Positions 16,236-23,630 of a stretch of DNA of 64,000 bases are shown here, in pieces. The stretch spans positions 124,001-188,000 of the forward strand of contig NZ_JACOPQ010000001.1 in assembly GCF_014287675.1 (NCBI RefSeq), read 5' to 3'. Every line of letters begins with the position of its first letter. Within the stretch, counting starts at the first letter, position 1. The DNA comes from Lawsonibacter faecis. GTDB lineage: Bacteria; Bacillota; Clostridia; Oscillospirales; Oscillospiraceae. The translations under genes were made by a program, and so were the position numbers. The notes under the pieces are model-generated. The model made no database searches and was not told the DNA's origin. It was given only the letters and a program-made list of their open reading frames with translations.

Positions 16236-16835
16236 ATGGACAAAAATCAAGGCTATGCCATTCTGAAGGCTGTCATGTTGGAAAACGGCAGGGGCTTTGC
16301 GCTGGGTGAAAATCCCACCGCTCCGTCCCCCTATGTCACATGGGCCTGTTACGATGACAAAAACGGCCAGCGTCAATATGAGTGGGGGCACTACGGGAAC
16401 GATCTGACCGCTATGGAAAAGGACTTTGCAGACCGGGTGCAGGACTACCAGCGGCTTTTCAAGGTCAAGATCGTGCAGATCGAGGCCCCCGGCCTTTACA
16501 AGTATTATTCCACCCAGCGGCCTGTGGACATCGGCACATTCCCGAAGCCGCCCCATAACGCCCCGGATGAGATCGTCAACTACGATCAGCGCATCCCTGT
16601 GGAGGGCGGCGCGTTTGTGGCGTGGGGCCATCTGACCTACACCAAACCGCTGACGGAAAAGCAGGTGTCCGACTATGAGCTCCGTTCCGCCCCCGATATT
16701 TCCGAGCTGCGGCGGGAAAGCTGCGGCAGGCCCCGGCCGATTGCCCAGCAGATGAAGGAGGTCGTTGCTCTGACCGAGGCCAACCGGGGCGATCCTGGCC
16801 CCAAGAAAAAAGCCCCCGACCGGGGCGACCGATAG
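16236..16835 (+). CDS. Hypothetical ICE protein (possible large-polyvalent-protein domain)
   Basis: 199 aa, RBS AAGGAGG and ATG 16236. Residues 1-80 (GYAILKAVMLENGRGFALG, then VTWACYDDKNGQRQYEWGHY) resemble LPD28-type domains linked to ICE polyvalent proteins; residues about 110-150 form a second segment. C-terminus is polar and basic. Function unknown. Ten bases downstream of the previous stop, hence same operon. Confidence 0.55.
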   Translation: MDKNQGYAILKAVMLENGRGFALGENPTAPSPYVTWACYDDKNGQRQYEWGHYGNDLTAMEKDFADRVQDYQRLFKVKIVQIEAPGLYKYYSTQRPVDIGTFPKPPHNAPDEIVNYDQRIPVEGGAFVAWGHLTYTKPLTEKQVSDYELRSAPDISELRRESCGRPRPIAQQMKEVVALTEANRGDPGPKKKAPDRGDR

Positions 16836-16845
16836 GAGGATCAAA

Positions 16846-17025
16846 ATGGAAGAAAGATATAATCCCATGAAAAGTGCGGAGATCGCCGCCGAGCATAACT
16901 ACAACATGATCGACGGTGTTCTGAACAACCAGCTCCCGGATCTGCTCCCGGAACAGGAAAAGGAACTGGATAAGGTGAAAGAGCCGCCCAACAAGCGCCG
17001 CAGCCGGGAGCGCGAGGAGCGATGA
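16846..17025 (+). CDS. Small DUF4316-like protein
   Basis: 59 aa from ATG 16846 with RBS AGGAGG at 16835-16840. The central AAEHNYNMIDGVLNNQLP segment resembles the DUF4316 motif, which in other ICEs is fused to or follows the LPD-type protein; the tail is very basic (NKRRSREREER). It overlaps mobC by four bases (ATGA). A real gene is supported by RBS, motif and coupling despite its size. Confidence 0.65.
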   Translation: MEERYNPMKSAEIAAEHNYNMIDGVLNNQLPDLLPEQEKELDKVKEPPNKRRSREREER

Positions 17026-17369
17026 CAAAAAAGCGCGTCCGCAGTATGCCGATTTATGTATGGGTGCGCCCCGACGAGATGAAGGCTATTCAAGGGCGCA
17101 TGGCCGAGGCCGGGATCAGCAATCTAAGCGCCTATGTCCGCAAGATGGCCCTCAATGGGTATGTGCTCCATGTTGACCTCTCAGACATCCGGGAACTGGT
17201 GTCCTTACAGCGCCGGTGTGCGAATAACCTCAATCAAGTGGCGATCCAAGTCAACACCTACGGGGGCATCTATCCCGAGGAGATTGCCCAGCTTCAGAAG
17301 GACTATGCGGCCCTGTGGGAGCCGCTCTCCGATCTGCTCAAAAAACTCTCTGCTGTGACGGCGCTCTGA
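17022..17369 (+). CDS. mobC: MobC-like relaxosome accessory protein
   Basis: 115 aa. The N-terminal ribbon-helix-helix (RSMPIYVWVRPDEMKAI...AGISNLSAYVRKMAL) and the C-terminal RRCANNLNQVAIQVNTYG motif are those of MobC/relaxosome proteins, which bind oriT and help the relaxase open the strands. Starts within the preceding stop codon. The relaxase gene lies about 0.5 kb downstream, separated by a small membrane protein gene. Confidence 0.85.
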   Translation: MTKKRVRSMPIYVWVRPDEMKAIQGRMAEAGISNLSAYVRKMALNGYVLHVDLSDIRELVSLQRRCANNLNQVAIQVNTYGGIYPEEIAQLQKDYAALWEPLSDLLKKLSAVTAL

Positions 17370-17411
17370 ATGTCCGGGGGATGGCCTCGTGCCGTCCCCC
17401 GGTTTTCTCGA

Positions 17412-17434
17412 CTTCGGGACAAAGTGTTCCGAGG
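17412..17434. repeat. ICE 23-bp palindrome, copy 10
   Basis: Left arm CTTCGGGACA, centre AAG, right arm TGTTCCGAGG; the most diverged right arm. Sits 21 bases before the promoter at 17456. Confidence 0.85.
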
Positions 17435-17455
17435 TGGGGAAAGCCAAAGGCATCC

Positions 17456-17484
17456 TTGTTGTCCCACCCGGACGGAGGTATAAT
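17456..17484 (+). promoter_or_regulatory. Sigma-A-type promoter with internal inverted repeat (twin 1)
   Basis: TTGTTG (17456-17461), 17-base spacer, TATAAT (17479-17484). TGTCC and GGACG face each other at 17460-17474 between the boxes, a likely operator. The 35 bases 17450-17484 differ from 24011-24045 at only two positions. Confidence 0.75.
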
Positions 17485-17529
17485 TATCATGTAGGAAAAA
17501 ACTTTCAATTTTCAAGGAGGTATCAAGTT

Positions 17530-17823
17530 ATGCGGATCATTCTGAAAATCGTCGCCGCCCCTTTCATGCTGGCGCTCACACTCATCGTAGCGGTATTGAG
17601 TTTTAGTGTTTCTGTTGCGTCTTGGGTAGCTGGCATCCTGTCCCTTGTTTTCGCAGTAGGCGGGTTGTTTGAGCTGTTCATTCAGAGTCATACCCCGTGG
17701 GGGATCACCTGGCTGGTGATGGCTTTTCTCCTTTCTCCCTTTGGCCTGCCAGCCGTAGCCGAGTGGCTGATCTGCAAGCTGGACGGGCTCAACTACTCTT
17801 TGAAATGCTTTATCACGGACTGA
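17530..17823 (+). CDS. CD1845 family small membrane protein
   Basis: 97 aa from ATG 17530 with RBS AAGGAGG (17514-17520). Three hydrophobic helices (about 8-30, 34-52, 60-80) and a C-terminal LPAVAEWLICKLDGLN segment match the CD1845 proteins that sit beside relaxase genes in Clostridia CTns. Function unknown, possibly membrane attachment of the relaxosome. It has its own promoter at 17456-17484, a duplicate of the recombinase promoter. Confidence 0.7.
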   Translation: MRIILKIVAAPFMLALTLIVAVLSFSVSVASWVAGILSLVFAVGGLFELFIQSHTPWGITWLVMAFLLSPFGLPAVAEWLICKLDGLNYSLKCFITD

Positions 17824-17826
17824 TTA

Positions 17827-17849
17827 CTTTGGGACACTTTGTCCCGAAG
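17827..17849. repeat. ICE 23-bp palindrome, copy 11
   Basis: Left arm CTTTGGGACA, centre CTT, right arm TGTCCCGAAG. Directly followed by a terminator, then the relaxase RBS. Confidence 0.9.
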
Positions 17850-17856
17850 CAGCGAG

Positions 17857-17886
17857 GCGGCGGCTATGCGTAGCCGCCGCTTTTCT
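17857..17886 (+). terminator. Intrinsic terminator immediately before the relaxase gene
   Basis: GCGGCGGCTA, loop TGCG, TAGCCGCCGC, then TTTTCT. Only about 14 bases separate it from the relaxase RBS, leaving no room for a promoter, so the relaxase depends on read-through (attenuation or antitermination is inferred). Confidence 0.85.
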
Positions 17887-17906
17887 CTTGGAAAGGGGGA
17901 ATATCC

Positions 17907-19325
17907 ACGGCCACGACCTACCTAAAGGCTCACCACATCAGCAAGGGGGAAAGCATAGCCCAATCGCTGAAAGACCGTTTTGAATACGGACAGAACCCGG
18001 ACAAGACCGAGGGCGGAGAGCTGATCTCTTGCTATGAGTGCGACCACATGACCGCCGATGCGGAGTTCCTGCTCTCCAAGGCAAAATACAAAGCCATCAC
18101 GGGCCGGGAACAGCGGCGGGATGCGGATGTGCTTTGCTATCAGATTCGCCAGTCGTTCAAGCCCGGAGAGATCACCCCCGAGGAGGCAAACCGTGTGGGC
18201 TATGAGACAGCCATGCGATGGACGAAGGGCAAACACGCTTTTTTCGTTGCTACCCATACAGACCGCCGCCATATCCACAACCACATTTATTATAATTCAA
18301 CCGCGCTGGACTGCGCCCACAAATACCGGGATTTTTTCAGATCGGCCAGCGCCCTGCGGCGGCTCTCCGACCGGGTATGCCTTGAAAATGACCTGTCCGT
18401 GATTACCAACCCCAAGCTCCACAGTAAGGGGCGGTTCCTCCACTACGGCCAATGGATCGGTGAGCGGCCCCCGTCTGCACAGCAGAGGCTGCGCCTTGCC
18501 ATAGGGGACGCGCTGGCAAAAAAGCCCGCCGACTTCGAGGCGTTTCTGCGGCTTATGGAGGGGGCCGGGTATGCCGTGAAGCGTGGGCGGGGCGGCGTGA
18601 TTTCGTTCCTTGTGCCGGGGCAAAAGAAACCCACCCGGCTCCGGGCCTCTACCTTGGGGGACGGCTACGATCCCGAGGACATCCGGGCGGTGATTGCCGG
18701 AGAACAGCCCGCCCCGGAGATCCCCGACGAGGCCCCGCCGCCCCAGCGGATCAATCTCATAATCGACATTCAAGAGCGGTTGAGCCAGGGCAAGGGCCCG
18801 GCCTATGAACGGTGGGCCAAGGTCTACAACCTCAAACAGATGGCCGCTGCCCTGCAATATCTCCGGGAGCATGAGCTGGGCGACTATGACGCGCTGACCG
18901 CCCAAACCTCCGGGGCCGTGGATCGCTTTCATGCGCTGGCCGGGGAGCTGCGGGACACCGAGGCGGCCCTTGCCAAAGCCTCCGAGCTCATGGCGGCTAC
19001 GGTGGAGTATGCCAAGACCCGCCCCGTGTTCGACGGCTACAAGGCGGCACGGTACAGCAAGAATTATCTTGCCGAGCATGAGGCCGAGCTTGCCAGCTAC
19101 CGGGCAGCTAAGGCTGCTATGAATGATATTTTGGCCGGGGCTAAGCTCCCCAAGATGGATGCGCTCAAAAAGTCCCGCCGTGAACTGGCTGAAAAGAAAA
19201 AAGCCCTTTATGCGGAATACCGCAAGGCCCAGCAGGATATGCGGGAGGCCGTGGCGATCAAGGCAAACATCGATCATCTGCTCGGCGTAACCGGCGGGCG
19301 GGAAAATAAGGCACAGGAGCGATAG
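17907..19325 (+). CDS. Relaxase/mobilization nuclease (MobA/MobL-type) with non-canonical start
   Basis: About 472 aa. The conserved N-terminus (TTYLKAHHISKG...FEYGQNPDKTEGGELISCYEC) is fully open from 17874, but contains no ATG, GTG or TTG before ATG 18048. AAAGGGGGA (17892-17900) is a good RBS for ACG 17907 (six bases) where homologues have their Met; ATA 17901 is an alternative. Starting at 18048 would lose the conserved YGQNPDKT region that probably holds the catalytic Tyr. The HUH metal motif is HTDRRHIHNHIYYNS. The C-terminal half is helical and coiled-coil. Nicks oriT for conjugation. Confidence 0.85.
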   Translation, partial: TATTYLKAHHISKGESIAQSLKDRFEYGQNPDKTEGGELISCYECDHMTADAEFLLSKAKYKAITGREQRRDADVLCYQIRQSFKPGEITPEEANRVGYETAMRWTKGKHAFFVATHTDRRHIHNHIYYNSTALDCAHKYRDFFRSASALRRLSDRVCLENDLSVITNPKLHSKGRFLHYGQWIGERPPSAQQRLRLAIGDALAKKPADFEAFLRLMEGAGYAVKRGRGGVISFLVPGQKKPTRLRASTLGDGYDPEDIRAVIAGEQPAPEIPDEAPPPQRINLIIDIQERLSQGKGPAYERWAKVYNLKQMAAALQYLREHELGDYDALTAQTSGAVDRFHALAGELRDTEAALAKASELMAATVEYAKTRPVFDGYKAARYSKNYLAEHEAELASYRAAKAAMNDILAGAKLPKMDALKKSRRELAEKKKALYAEYRKAQQDMREAVAIKANIDHLLGVTGGRENKAQER

Positions 19326-19361
19326 CGACAGGCCGCAGACAAAAGGCGCCATGCGCCGCCA

Positions 19362-19384
19362 CTTCGGGACACTTTGTCCCGAAG
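19362..19384. repeat. ICE 23-bp palindrome, copy 12
   Basis: Perfect arms CTTCGGGACA and TGTCCCGAAG around CTT. Lies between the relaxase stop and the oriT candidate. Confidence 0.92.
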
Positions 19385-19394
19385 TCTGCCGGGT

Positions 19395-19480
19395 TTGGGG
19401 AGGCTCCCCAACAAGCATTTTTGCAGGCCCCTCGGGGCGCAAAAATAGCGAGTGTCTATACACTCGCCCTGCTTGCCGTT
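19395..19480. other. Candidate origin of transfer (oriT)
   Basis: Three tandem hairpins: TTGGGGA...TCCCCAA (19395-19411), ATTTTTGC...GCAAAAAT with an inner GCCCC/GGGGC (19417-19446), and GCGAGTGT-CTAT-ACACTCGC (19448-19467), followed by CCTGCTTGC. An inverted repeat then a CCCT-rich nick region next to the relaxase gene is the layout of MobA-type oriTs. Position and structure only; no nick site is proven. Confidence 0.45.
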
Positions 19481-19525
19481 TCGTGCAGCCCCGAAAATGG
19501 CGCAAAAAACGGAGGTCACGCTTTT

Positions 19526-19891
19526 TTACGCTTCCTCCGTTTCTTGGCTGTCTTTGACTGCCCGGATTAGTTTTTCCACAAGCTCCAATTCTTTTTTGTT
19601 CATGGAACTGAGCATGATATTGATGCGCTTTTTACAGGCATCGTCTGCGCCCATGTCTGGATAAAAGAACTGATCCACCGATATATCAAACATCGTTACC
19701 AACTGATAGAAGATGTTCAGGCTGGGATGTTGGCCGTCGTTTTCGTGGTACATGACGGTACGGGGATCGCGGTCAATGATAAAGGCCAGTTGTTCCTGTG
19801 TCATCCCGCTGGCTTCTCTTTTGCGCTTAATCTCGCGCCCTATATCGTGGAAATCAAATTTGCGCTCATCGCGTTCAAATCGCATAGACAT
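19526..19891 (-). CDS. XRE-family transcriptional regulator
   Basis: 121 aa on the minus strand from ATG 19891 (GTG 19894 is possible). A helix-turn-helix (IGREIKRKREASGMTQEQLAF...RTVMYHEN, about 17-60) is followed by a helical C-terminal part (VDQFFYPDMGADDACKKR), the layout of Tn916-type ICE regulators. It faces away from the Sdp cassette, and a 16-bp palindrome lies at its start codon, suggesting autoregulation. Confidence 0.85.
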   Translation of the reverse strand: MSMRFERDERKFDFHDIGREIKRKREASGMTQEQLAFIIDRDPRTVMYHENDGQHPSLNIFYQLVTMFDISVDQFFYPDMGADDACKKRINIMLSSMNKKELELVEKLIRAVKDSQETEEA

Positions 19892-19896
19892 CACCC

Positions 19897-19912
19897 AATG
19901 TAATTTTACATT
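19897..19912. promoter_or_regulatory. Operator-like palindrome at the XRE gene start
   Basis: AATGTAA, TT, TTACATT: a perfect 16-bp inverted repeat a few bases upstream of the regulator start codon, in the divergent intergenic region. Confidence 0.5.
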
Positions 19913-19997
19913 TCAGGTGTTAGTATTTGAACGATTTATGTTTTCATACTACTACATATTTAATTTCATCATATTTCGATGAATTTCAAAATAGCAG

Positions 19998-20025
19998 TTG
20001 ACATGAGACTTGATTTGAGTATAAT
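19998..20025 (+). promoter_or_regulatory. Consensus promoter of the sdpR-sdpI cassette
   Basis: TTGACA (19998-20003), 16-base spacer, TATAAT (20020-20025). The best sigma-A consensus in the window; it would be strong unless repressed by the first gene product (SdpR-like). Confidence 0.8.
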
Positions 20026-20067
20026 GGAATTTAGATAAACATCAAAATAGAGGCAGGTGAATTAGCG

Positions 20068-20346
20068 TTGGGACTACATGATACATTGAAAGCTCTTTCC
20101 GATCCTGTTCGTCGAGATATTTTGGAACTACTAAAGAGCGGGCGCCTTTCGGCTGGTGATATTGGGAAGCACTTTGATTTGTCAGCGGCTACCATTTCTC
20201 ATCACTTGAGCCAATTAAAAAAGGCTGGTCTTGTGCTTGAGACAAAATATAAGAACTTCATATTTTATGAACTCAATGTAACCGTCTTTGAAGATGTTTT
20301 AATTTGGGTTTCCCAATTTACAGGAGGTAAGGACAATGAAAATTAG
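20068..20346 (+). CDS. SdpR/ArsR-family autorepressor
   Basis: 92 aa with TTG start 20068. A compact winged helix (LHDTLKALSDPVRRDILELL...GDIGKHFDLSAATISHHL) is typical of ArsR/SdpR repressors. In Bacillus subtilis SdpR represses its own operon and is titrated to the membrane by SdpI when the toxin SdpC is present. Here it is followed by an sdpI homologue (11-base overlap) and preceded by a strong promoter. AT-rich, unlike the ICE backbone. Confidence 0.85.
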   Translation: MGLHDTLKALSDPVRRDILELLKSGRLSAGDIGKHFDLSAATISHHLSQLKKAGLVLETKYKNFIFYELNVTVFEDVLIWVSQFTGGKDNEN

Positions 20347-20989
20347 TAAACGCATGGTATTGTCATCAATCGTGTGTGTGTTGCCGTTGGTAGTATCCGC
20401 GCTATTGTATAGACAATTACCCAATCAAATGCCTATTCATTGGAACAGCGTTGGGGAGGCGAATGGATTTATTGGAAAAAATATCGGAGCATGGGGCATC
20501 CCCCTTTTTATGCTTGCCATTCACTTGGTTGTTGCCATTAAAACCGAAAATGACAAATCCAAACAACACCTTTCGGTTATTACAAAGGGGCTTTGTTTTT
20601 GGGCCGTTCCGTTGGCTTCGGTCATCTTTGTTCCTCTTTCTCTTTTTAAGGCGGCGGGATATGGACTGAATATTACCAAAATTGTCTTGGCTATTGTCGG
20701 GGTACTCTTTATTGTTGCAGGTAATTATCTTCCCAAAAACCAGCCAAACAGTATTGCTGGATATAAATTACCGTGGACAAAAAGCAACCCCGATAACTGG
20801 AATAAAACTCATAGATTTGCAGGTGCAATTTGGGTTATTTGTGGGTTTGTATATATAATTATTTCTTTTATACCACTTGATAACGGACTTGCAGGTTTAA
20901 CCATTCTGGCTACAATAATTGCTTTGCTGGCACCTATCATTTATTCGTATATTGGGGAAAAAGTTGATAGCCAGAATAAAAGCGCATAA
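20336..20989 (+). CDS. SdpI-like immunity/signal membrane protein
   Basis: 217 aa with six membrane helices. The N-terminal domain has LPNQMPIHWNSVGEANGF, the DUF1648 signature (P-x-HWN-x-x-G-x-x-x), and the C-terminal half the SdpI part (GNYLPKNQPNSIAGYKLPWT). Family members protect against the SdpC toxin and relay the signal to SdpR. No sdpC-like toxin gene is present, so it may guard against foreign toxins or sense membrane stress. Confidence 0.85.
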   Translation: MKISKRMVLSSIVCVLPLVVSALLYRQLPNQMPIHWNSVGEANGFIGKNIGAWGIPLFMLAIHLVVAIKTENDKSKQHLSVITKGLCFWAVPLASVIFVPLSLFKAAGYGLNITKIVLAIVGVLFIVAGNYLPKNQPNSIAGYKLPWTKSNPDNWNKTHRFAGAIWVICGFVYIIISFIPLDNGLAGLTILATIIALLAPIIYSYIGEKVDSQNKSA

Positions 20990-21003
20990 AGAGGGGCTTT
21001 TAG

Positions 21004-21705
21004 ATGATTGGCATAATATGCGCGTGGTTCAATATCGTAATTTGTGTTGGAGTGCCAACTGCTGTTTTTGCATTTCTTCTAAAAAAATCGAAGCAAAGTC
21101 TTAAAATTTTTTTAGTCGGCGGGTGTACTTACTTGATCTCGCAGGTATGCATTAGGCAACCAGTTCTCTCGATTTTGGAAAGTATAGATGCCTACAAGAT
21201 TTTTGAGATTTCAAACCCGGTTGGATATATGCTTTTCATTTCTATTACCGCAGCACTTATAGAAGAATTTGGTAGGTACATAGCATTTCATTTTGTTACC
21301 AGAGATTGCACCGTTAATAATATTCCATTATATTACGGCTTTGGTCATGGTGGAATAGAGGCTTTATCAGTTGGAATAAACAATATCTTTCTTATCCTTT
21401 TTTCCTCTGATTATCTTGCCAGCACAGGAGCGAGCGTTGCATTAGCGGGGGTAGAGCGTATCTCTACTCAAATTGCTCAAATTGCATTCTCGTTTATTGT
21501 TTTTTACGCTTTTCATAAAAAGAAATATCGGTATTTGATGTTGGCGATTGTTCTTCATACCGTATACGATTTCTCTGTGATACTGCTTAACTATGGGCTC
21601 TCTCCATCTGTACTTGAAATGTTACTTTTTGTTGCCTCGATTGTGCTATTACTGTTCACTATGAAATATAAAAAAGGAGTGTTTCAAAATGAAGAAAATT
21701 GTTAA
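21004..21705 (+). CDS. YhfC-family (CPBP-like) intramembrane protease candidate
   Basis: 233 aa with about seven membrane helices. Conserved EEFGRY (about 85-90), GFGHGGIEA (about 112-120) and HTVYD (about 182) place the Glu and His residues expected of YhfC/DUF2324 and CPBP-type membrane metalloproteases, often linked to bacteriocin maturation or immunity. It starts 14 bases after sdpI and overlaps the lipoprotein gene by 17 bases. Substrate unknown. Confidence 0.7.
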   Translation: MIGIICAWFNIVICVGVPTAVFAFLLKKSKQSLKIFLVGGCTYLISQVCIRQPVLSILESIDAYKIFEISNPVGYMLFISITAALIEEFGRYIAFHFVTRDCTVNNIPLYYGFGHGGIEALSVGINNIFLILFSSDYLASTGASVALAGVERISTQIAQIAFSFIVFYAFHKKKYRYLMLAIVLHTVYDFSVILLNYGLSPSVLEMLLFVASIVLLLFTMKYKKGVFQNEENC

Positions 21706-22087
21706 AGTCCTATTCTGCCTTGTAGCCATTGTTGCACTTGCGTCTTGCGGGAGCAATAAATTGCCAGAGTGGGCCGACACAGAAGTACTAACAGAAAATG
21801 CCCGCGTGCTAATTGATGCCTTGAATGATTTTGATTATGAGGGCGTTGCGAAAATTTACAATAACCCCGCCGTGGATGCGTCGACTTTTGAGGCAAGCGG
21901 AAAGACCGTAGAAAGCCTTGGCGCATTTGAGGATTATGGTGATGTTTCATTTGCTTCGGGGAAAACGGATGATGGGAAAGAATTTGTCCGTGTTATCCAG
22001 ATTGCAAACTATGAAAGCGGTAAATTAACTTATACGGTGAGTTTCTTTGAAGATGGAGCTGTGGCAGGTTTCTTCGTCAAGCAATAA
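21689..22087 (+). CDS. DUF3887-like lipoprotein
   Basis: 132 aa. A lipoprotein signal ends in LASC with Cys20. The mature part (TENARVLIDALNDFDYEGV...GAFEDYGDV...VRVIQIANYESGKL) resembles the DUF3887 fold of small secreted proteins. Part of the Sdp cassette; perhaps a surface sensor or decoy (inference). Confidence 0.65.
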   Translation: MKKIVKVLFCLVAIVALASCGSNKLPEWADTEVLTENARVLIDALNDFDYEGVAKIYNNPAVDASTFEASGKTVESLGAFEDYGDVSFASGKTDDGKEFVRVIQIANYESGKLTYTVSFFEDGAVAGFFVKQ

Positions 22088-22120
22088 ATTCCGCATCAAT
22101 ATTTACGGGAGTCTAATAGC

Positions 22121-22309
22121 ATGAATGAAAATGAATGGGTACGATGCCCGATTTGTGGGAATAAAACCCGAGATCGAATTAGGGTAGATACCATCTTAGT
22201 AAATTACCCTTTATATTGCCCGAAGTGTAAGCAAGAAACATTGATAAGCGTAAGACAACTTAAAACAACAGTTATCAAAGAGCCAGACGCACAGACGCAG
22301 AGCCGATAA
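22121..22309 (+). CDS. Cysteine-rich KTR family protein
   Basis: 62 aa. Two zinc-knuckle pairs (VRCPICGNKTRDRIR and YCPKCKQETLI) with the KTR motif after the first pair. Common beside resistance and immunity cassettes in Firmicutes mobile elements; function unknown. Last gene of the AT-rich cargo unit; its stop codon is inside the terminator stem. Confidence 0.75.
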   Translation: MNENEWVRCPICGNKTRDRIRVDTILVNYPLYCPKCKQETLISVRQLKTTVIKEPDAQTQSR

Positions 22310-22347
22310 CCCGTAGCTGTAAGCACGGATTATCGGCTCTTTCTTTT
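22299..22347 (+). terminator. Terminator of the sdp cassette
   Basis: AGAGCCGATAA pairs with TTATCGGCTCT across a 20-base loop, then TTCTTTT. The left arm includes the KTR-gene stop codon. Confidence 0.8.
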
Positions 22348-22411
22348 GTTACAGCATAAACACCCAATCACAAAACCGTTGCTACACAACGATCTTGCGT
22401 TTGCGATGTTG

Positions 22412-22448
22412 CGGCGGTTTGAAACATTATATTTCAAGCCGCCGTTTT
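22412..22448 (+). terminator. Hairpin terminator
   Basis: Thirteen-base arms with one mismatch (CGGCGGTTTGAAA against TTTCAAGCCGCCG), loop CATTATA, then TTTT. Confidence 0.65.
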
Positions 22449-22472
22449 CCGCTTTGAAAATTGGAATACGGG

Positions 22473-22497
22473 GGGCGTGTTAAAGTCGCCCTTTTTT
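22473..22497 (+). terminator. Short terminator
   Basis: GGGCG, nine-base loop, CGCCC and T6. Confidence 0.5.
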
Positions 22498-22706
22498 GAG
22501 GACACGGCGGTATCCGGGAGGTATCGCCGTGTCCATTTTACTATTCCATAGCCTGCATGATCTCCACCAGCTAAAAAAAGCTCAGTCCCACCTCCGGGCA
22601 AGTCTGACCATAAACATGAAATATTTAAGTCTATAAATAGAAATACAATTTCGTGCGTCTGCATGGCTTTGCGCTGTGCAGGCGCTTTTCTTTTCCAATT
22701 TGCCAG

Positions 22707-22729
22707 CTTCGAGACACTTTGTCCCGAGG
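22707..22729. repeat. ICE 23-bp palindrome, copy 13
   Basis: Left arm CTTCGAGACA, centre CTT, right arm TGTCCCGAGG. Upstream of the sigma-like gene. Confidence 0.88.
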
Positions 22730-22814
22730 TTGGTAGGGGCGACCCCGGCTGTCGATCCCCGCCGCCCCTCCGTCCAGATCGCCACTCACCAAAATCTGAA
22801 CGGAGGAAAATATA

Positions 22815-23237
22815 ATGACTACCATCAATTTGAAAGACTATTACCCTTGGTACTTAACCAACGAATATATCGAGGTTCCCGATGAAGTGGCCGCCGAGCT
22901 CCGGGCTGGCAAGCTGGCCGAGGCCGCTCACGCCGAGCGCGTCCGCTACAACAAGGCGTACTATTCCCTCGACTGCGATGACGGGATCGAATACTCCGCC
23001 TGTGTGCATGAGCCGTCCCCGCAGGAGCTGCTGGAGCGCATGGATCGCTTCTGCCACCTCTGGAACGCCATCAACTCCCTGCCGGAGATTCAGGGCCGCC
23101 GGGTGGATGCCCACCTCATTCTCGGCAAGAGCTATCGGGAGATTGCTCGGGACGAGGGCGTGGACAAAAGCGCTGTCCGCAGTTCCGTCCTGTGCGGGAT
23201 CGAGGCCATGAAAAAATATTTGAGAAAAAATCTCTAA
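22815..23237 (+). CDS. Sigma-70 family region-4-like regulator
   Basis: 140 aa, ATG 22815 after CGGAGGAAAATATA. The C-terminal ILGKSYREIARDEGVDKSAV helix-turn-helix matches sigma region 4; no region 2 is recognisable. Similar short sigma-like proteins precede the recombinase in Tn916- and CTn-type ICEs and are thought to regulate excision or transfer genes. It has no close consensus promoter; a palindrome copy lies 85 bases before the start. Confidence 0.75.
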   Translation: MTTINLKDYYPWYLTNEYIEVPDEVAAELRAGKLAEAAHAERVRYNKAYYSLDCDDGIEYSACVHEPSPQELLERMDRFCHLWNAINSLPEIQGRRVDAHLILGKSYREIARDEGVDKSAVRSSVLCGIEAMKKYLRKNL

Positions 23238-23557
23238 TCAGCATCTCCATTTACCCCCTTTTTTCTGGTGGTATATGAGAGGAGGTTTCTTCTCCACAAT
23301 GGAATAACGGGCGGCCCCGAGCATAGCGCGGGGAGCCGAGCGGCGGGTGCGCTGTGACTTCCTCCACGGGAACGAGCGAACAACACCAGCGCCGCAAATG
23401 GGCCGGGCCAGTCCACGGCCATGATCCGCAGTTGGACAGGCTGGCCGCCTGTTCCTCCGGGCCGCAGTTATCCGTTGTGCGGGAGCGTCGCGCCGAATAT
23501 CGCTGTCTTATGGCAGGGCAAGAAAATGAGCGCGGCGCTCCCAATTCTATAAAACAG

Positions 23558-23580
23558 CTTCGAGACAGAGTGTCCCGAGG
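23558..23580. repeat. ICE 23-bp palindrome, copy 14
   Basis: Left arm CTTCGAGACA, centre GAG, right arm TGTCCCGAGG. Followed 11 bases later by a terminator. Confidence 0.88.
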
Positions 23581-23591
23581 TGGAGAAAGAC

Positions 23592-23630
23592 GAAGGGCCA
23601 GCACTTCCGGGTGCTGGCCCTTCCTGTTTT
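23592..23630 (+). terminator. Strong intrinsic terminator
   Basis: GAAGGGCCAGCAC, loop TTCCGG, GTGCTGGCCCTTC: a perfect 13-bp stem, then CTGTTTT. Confidence 0.85.

Larger units (their letters stand above)
22348..22814. other. Gene-free segment with hairpins and palindrome copy 13
   Basis: No convincing gene. It holds a hairpin CGGCGG(T)TTGAAA/TTTCAAGCCGCCG with TTTT (22412-22448), a GGGCG/CGCCC terminator with T6 (22473-22497), a 14-bp hairpin GGACACGGCG/CGCCGTGTCC (22500-22534), and the palindrome at 22707. The sigma-like gene RBS (GGAGG) lies at its end. Confidence 0.6.

Noticed and set aside
18048..19325. Relaxase starting at ATG 18048
   Set aside because: It would drop a conserved N-terminus that is open and in frame upstream and that has its own RBS; a non-ATG start is more likely.
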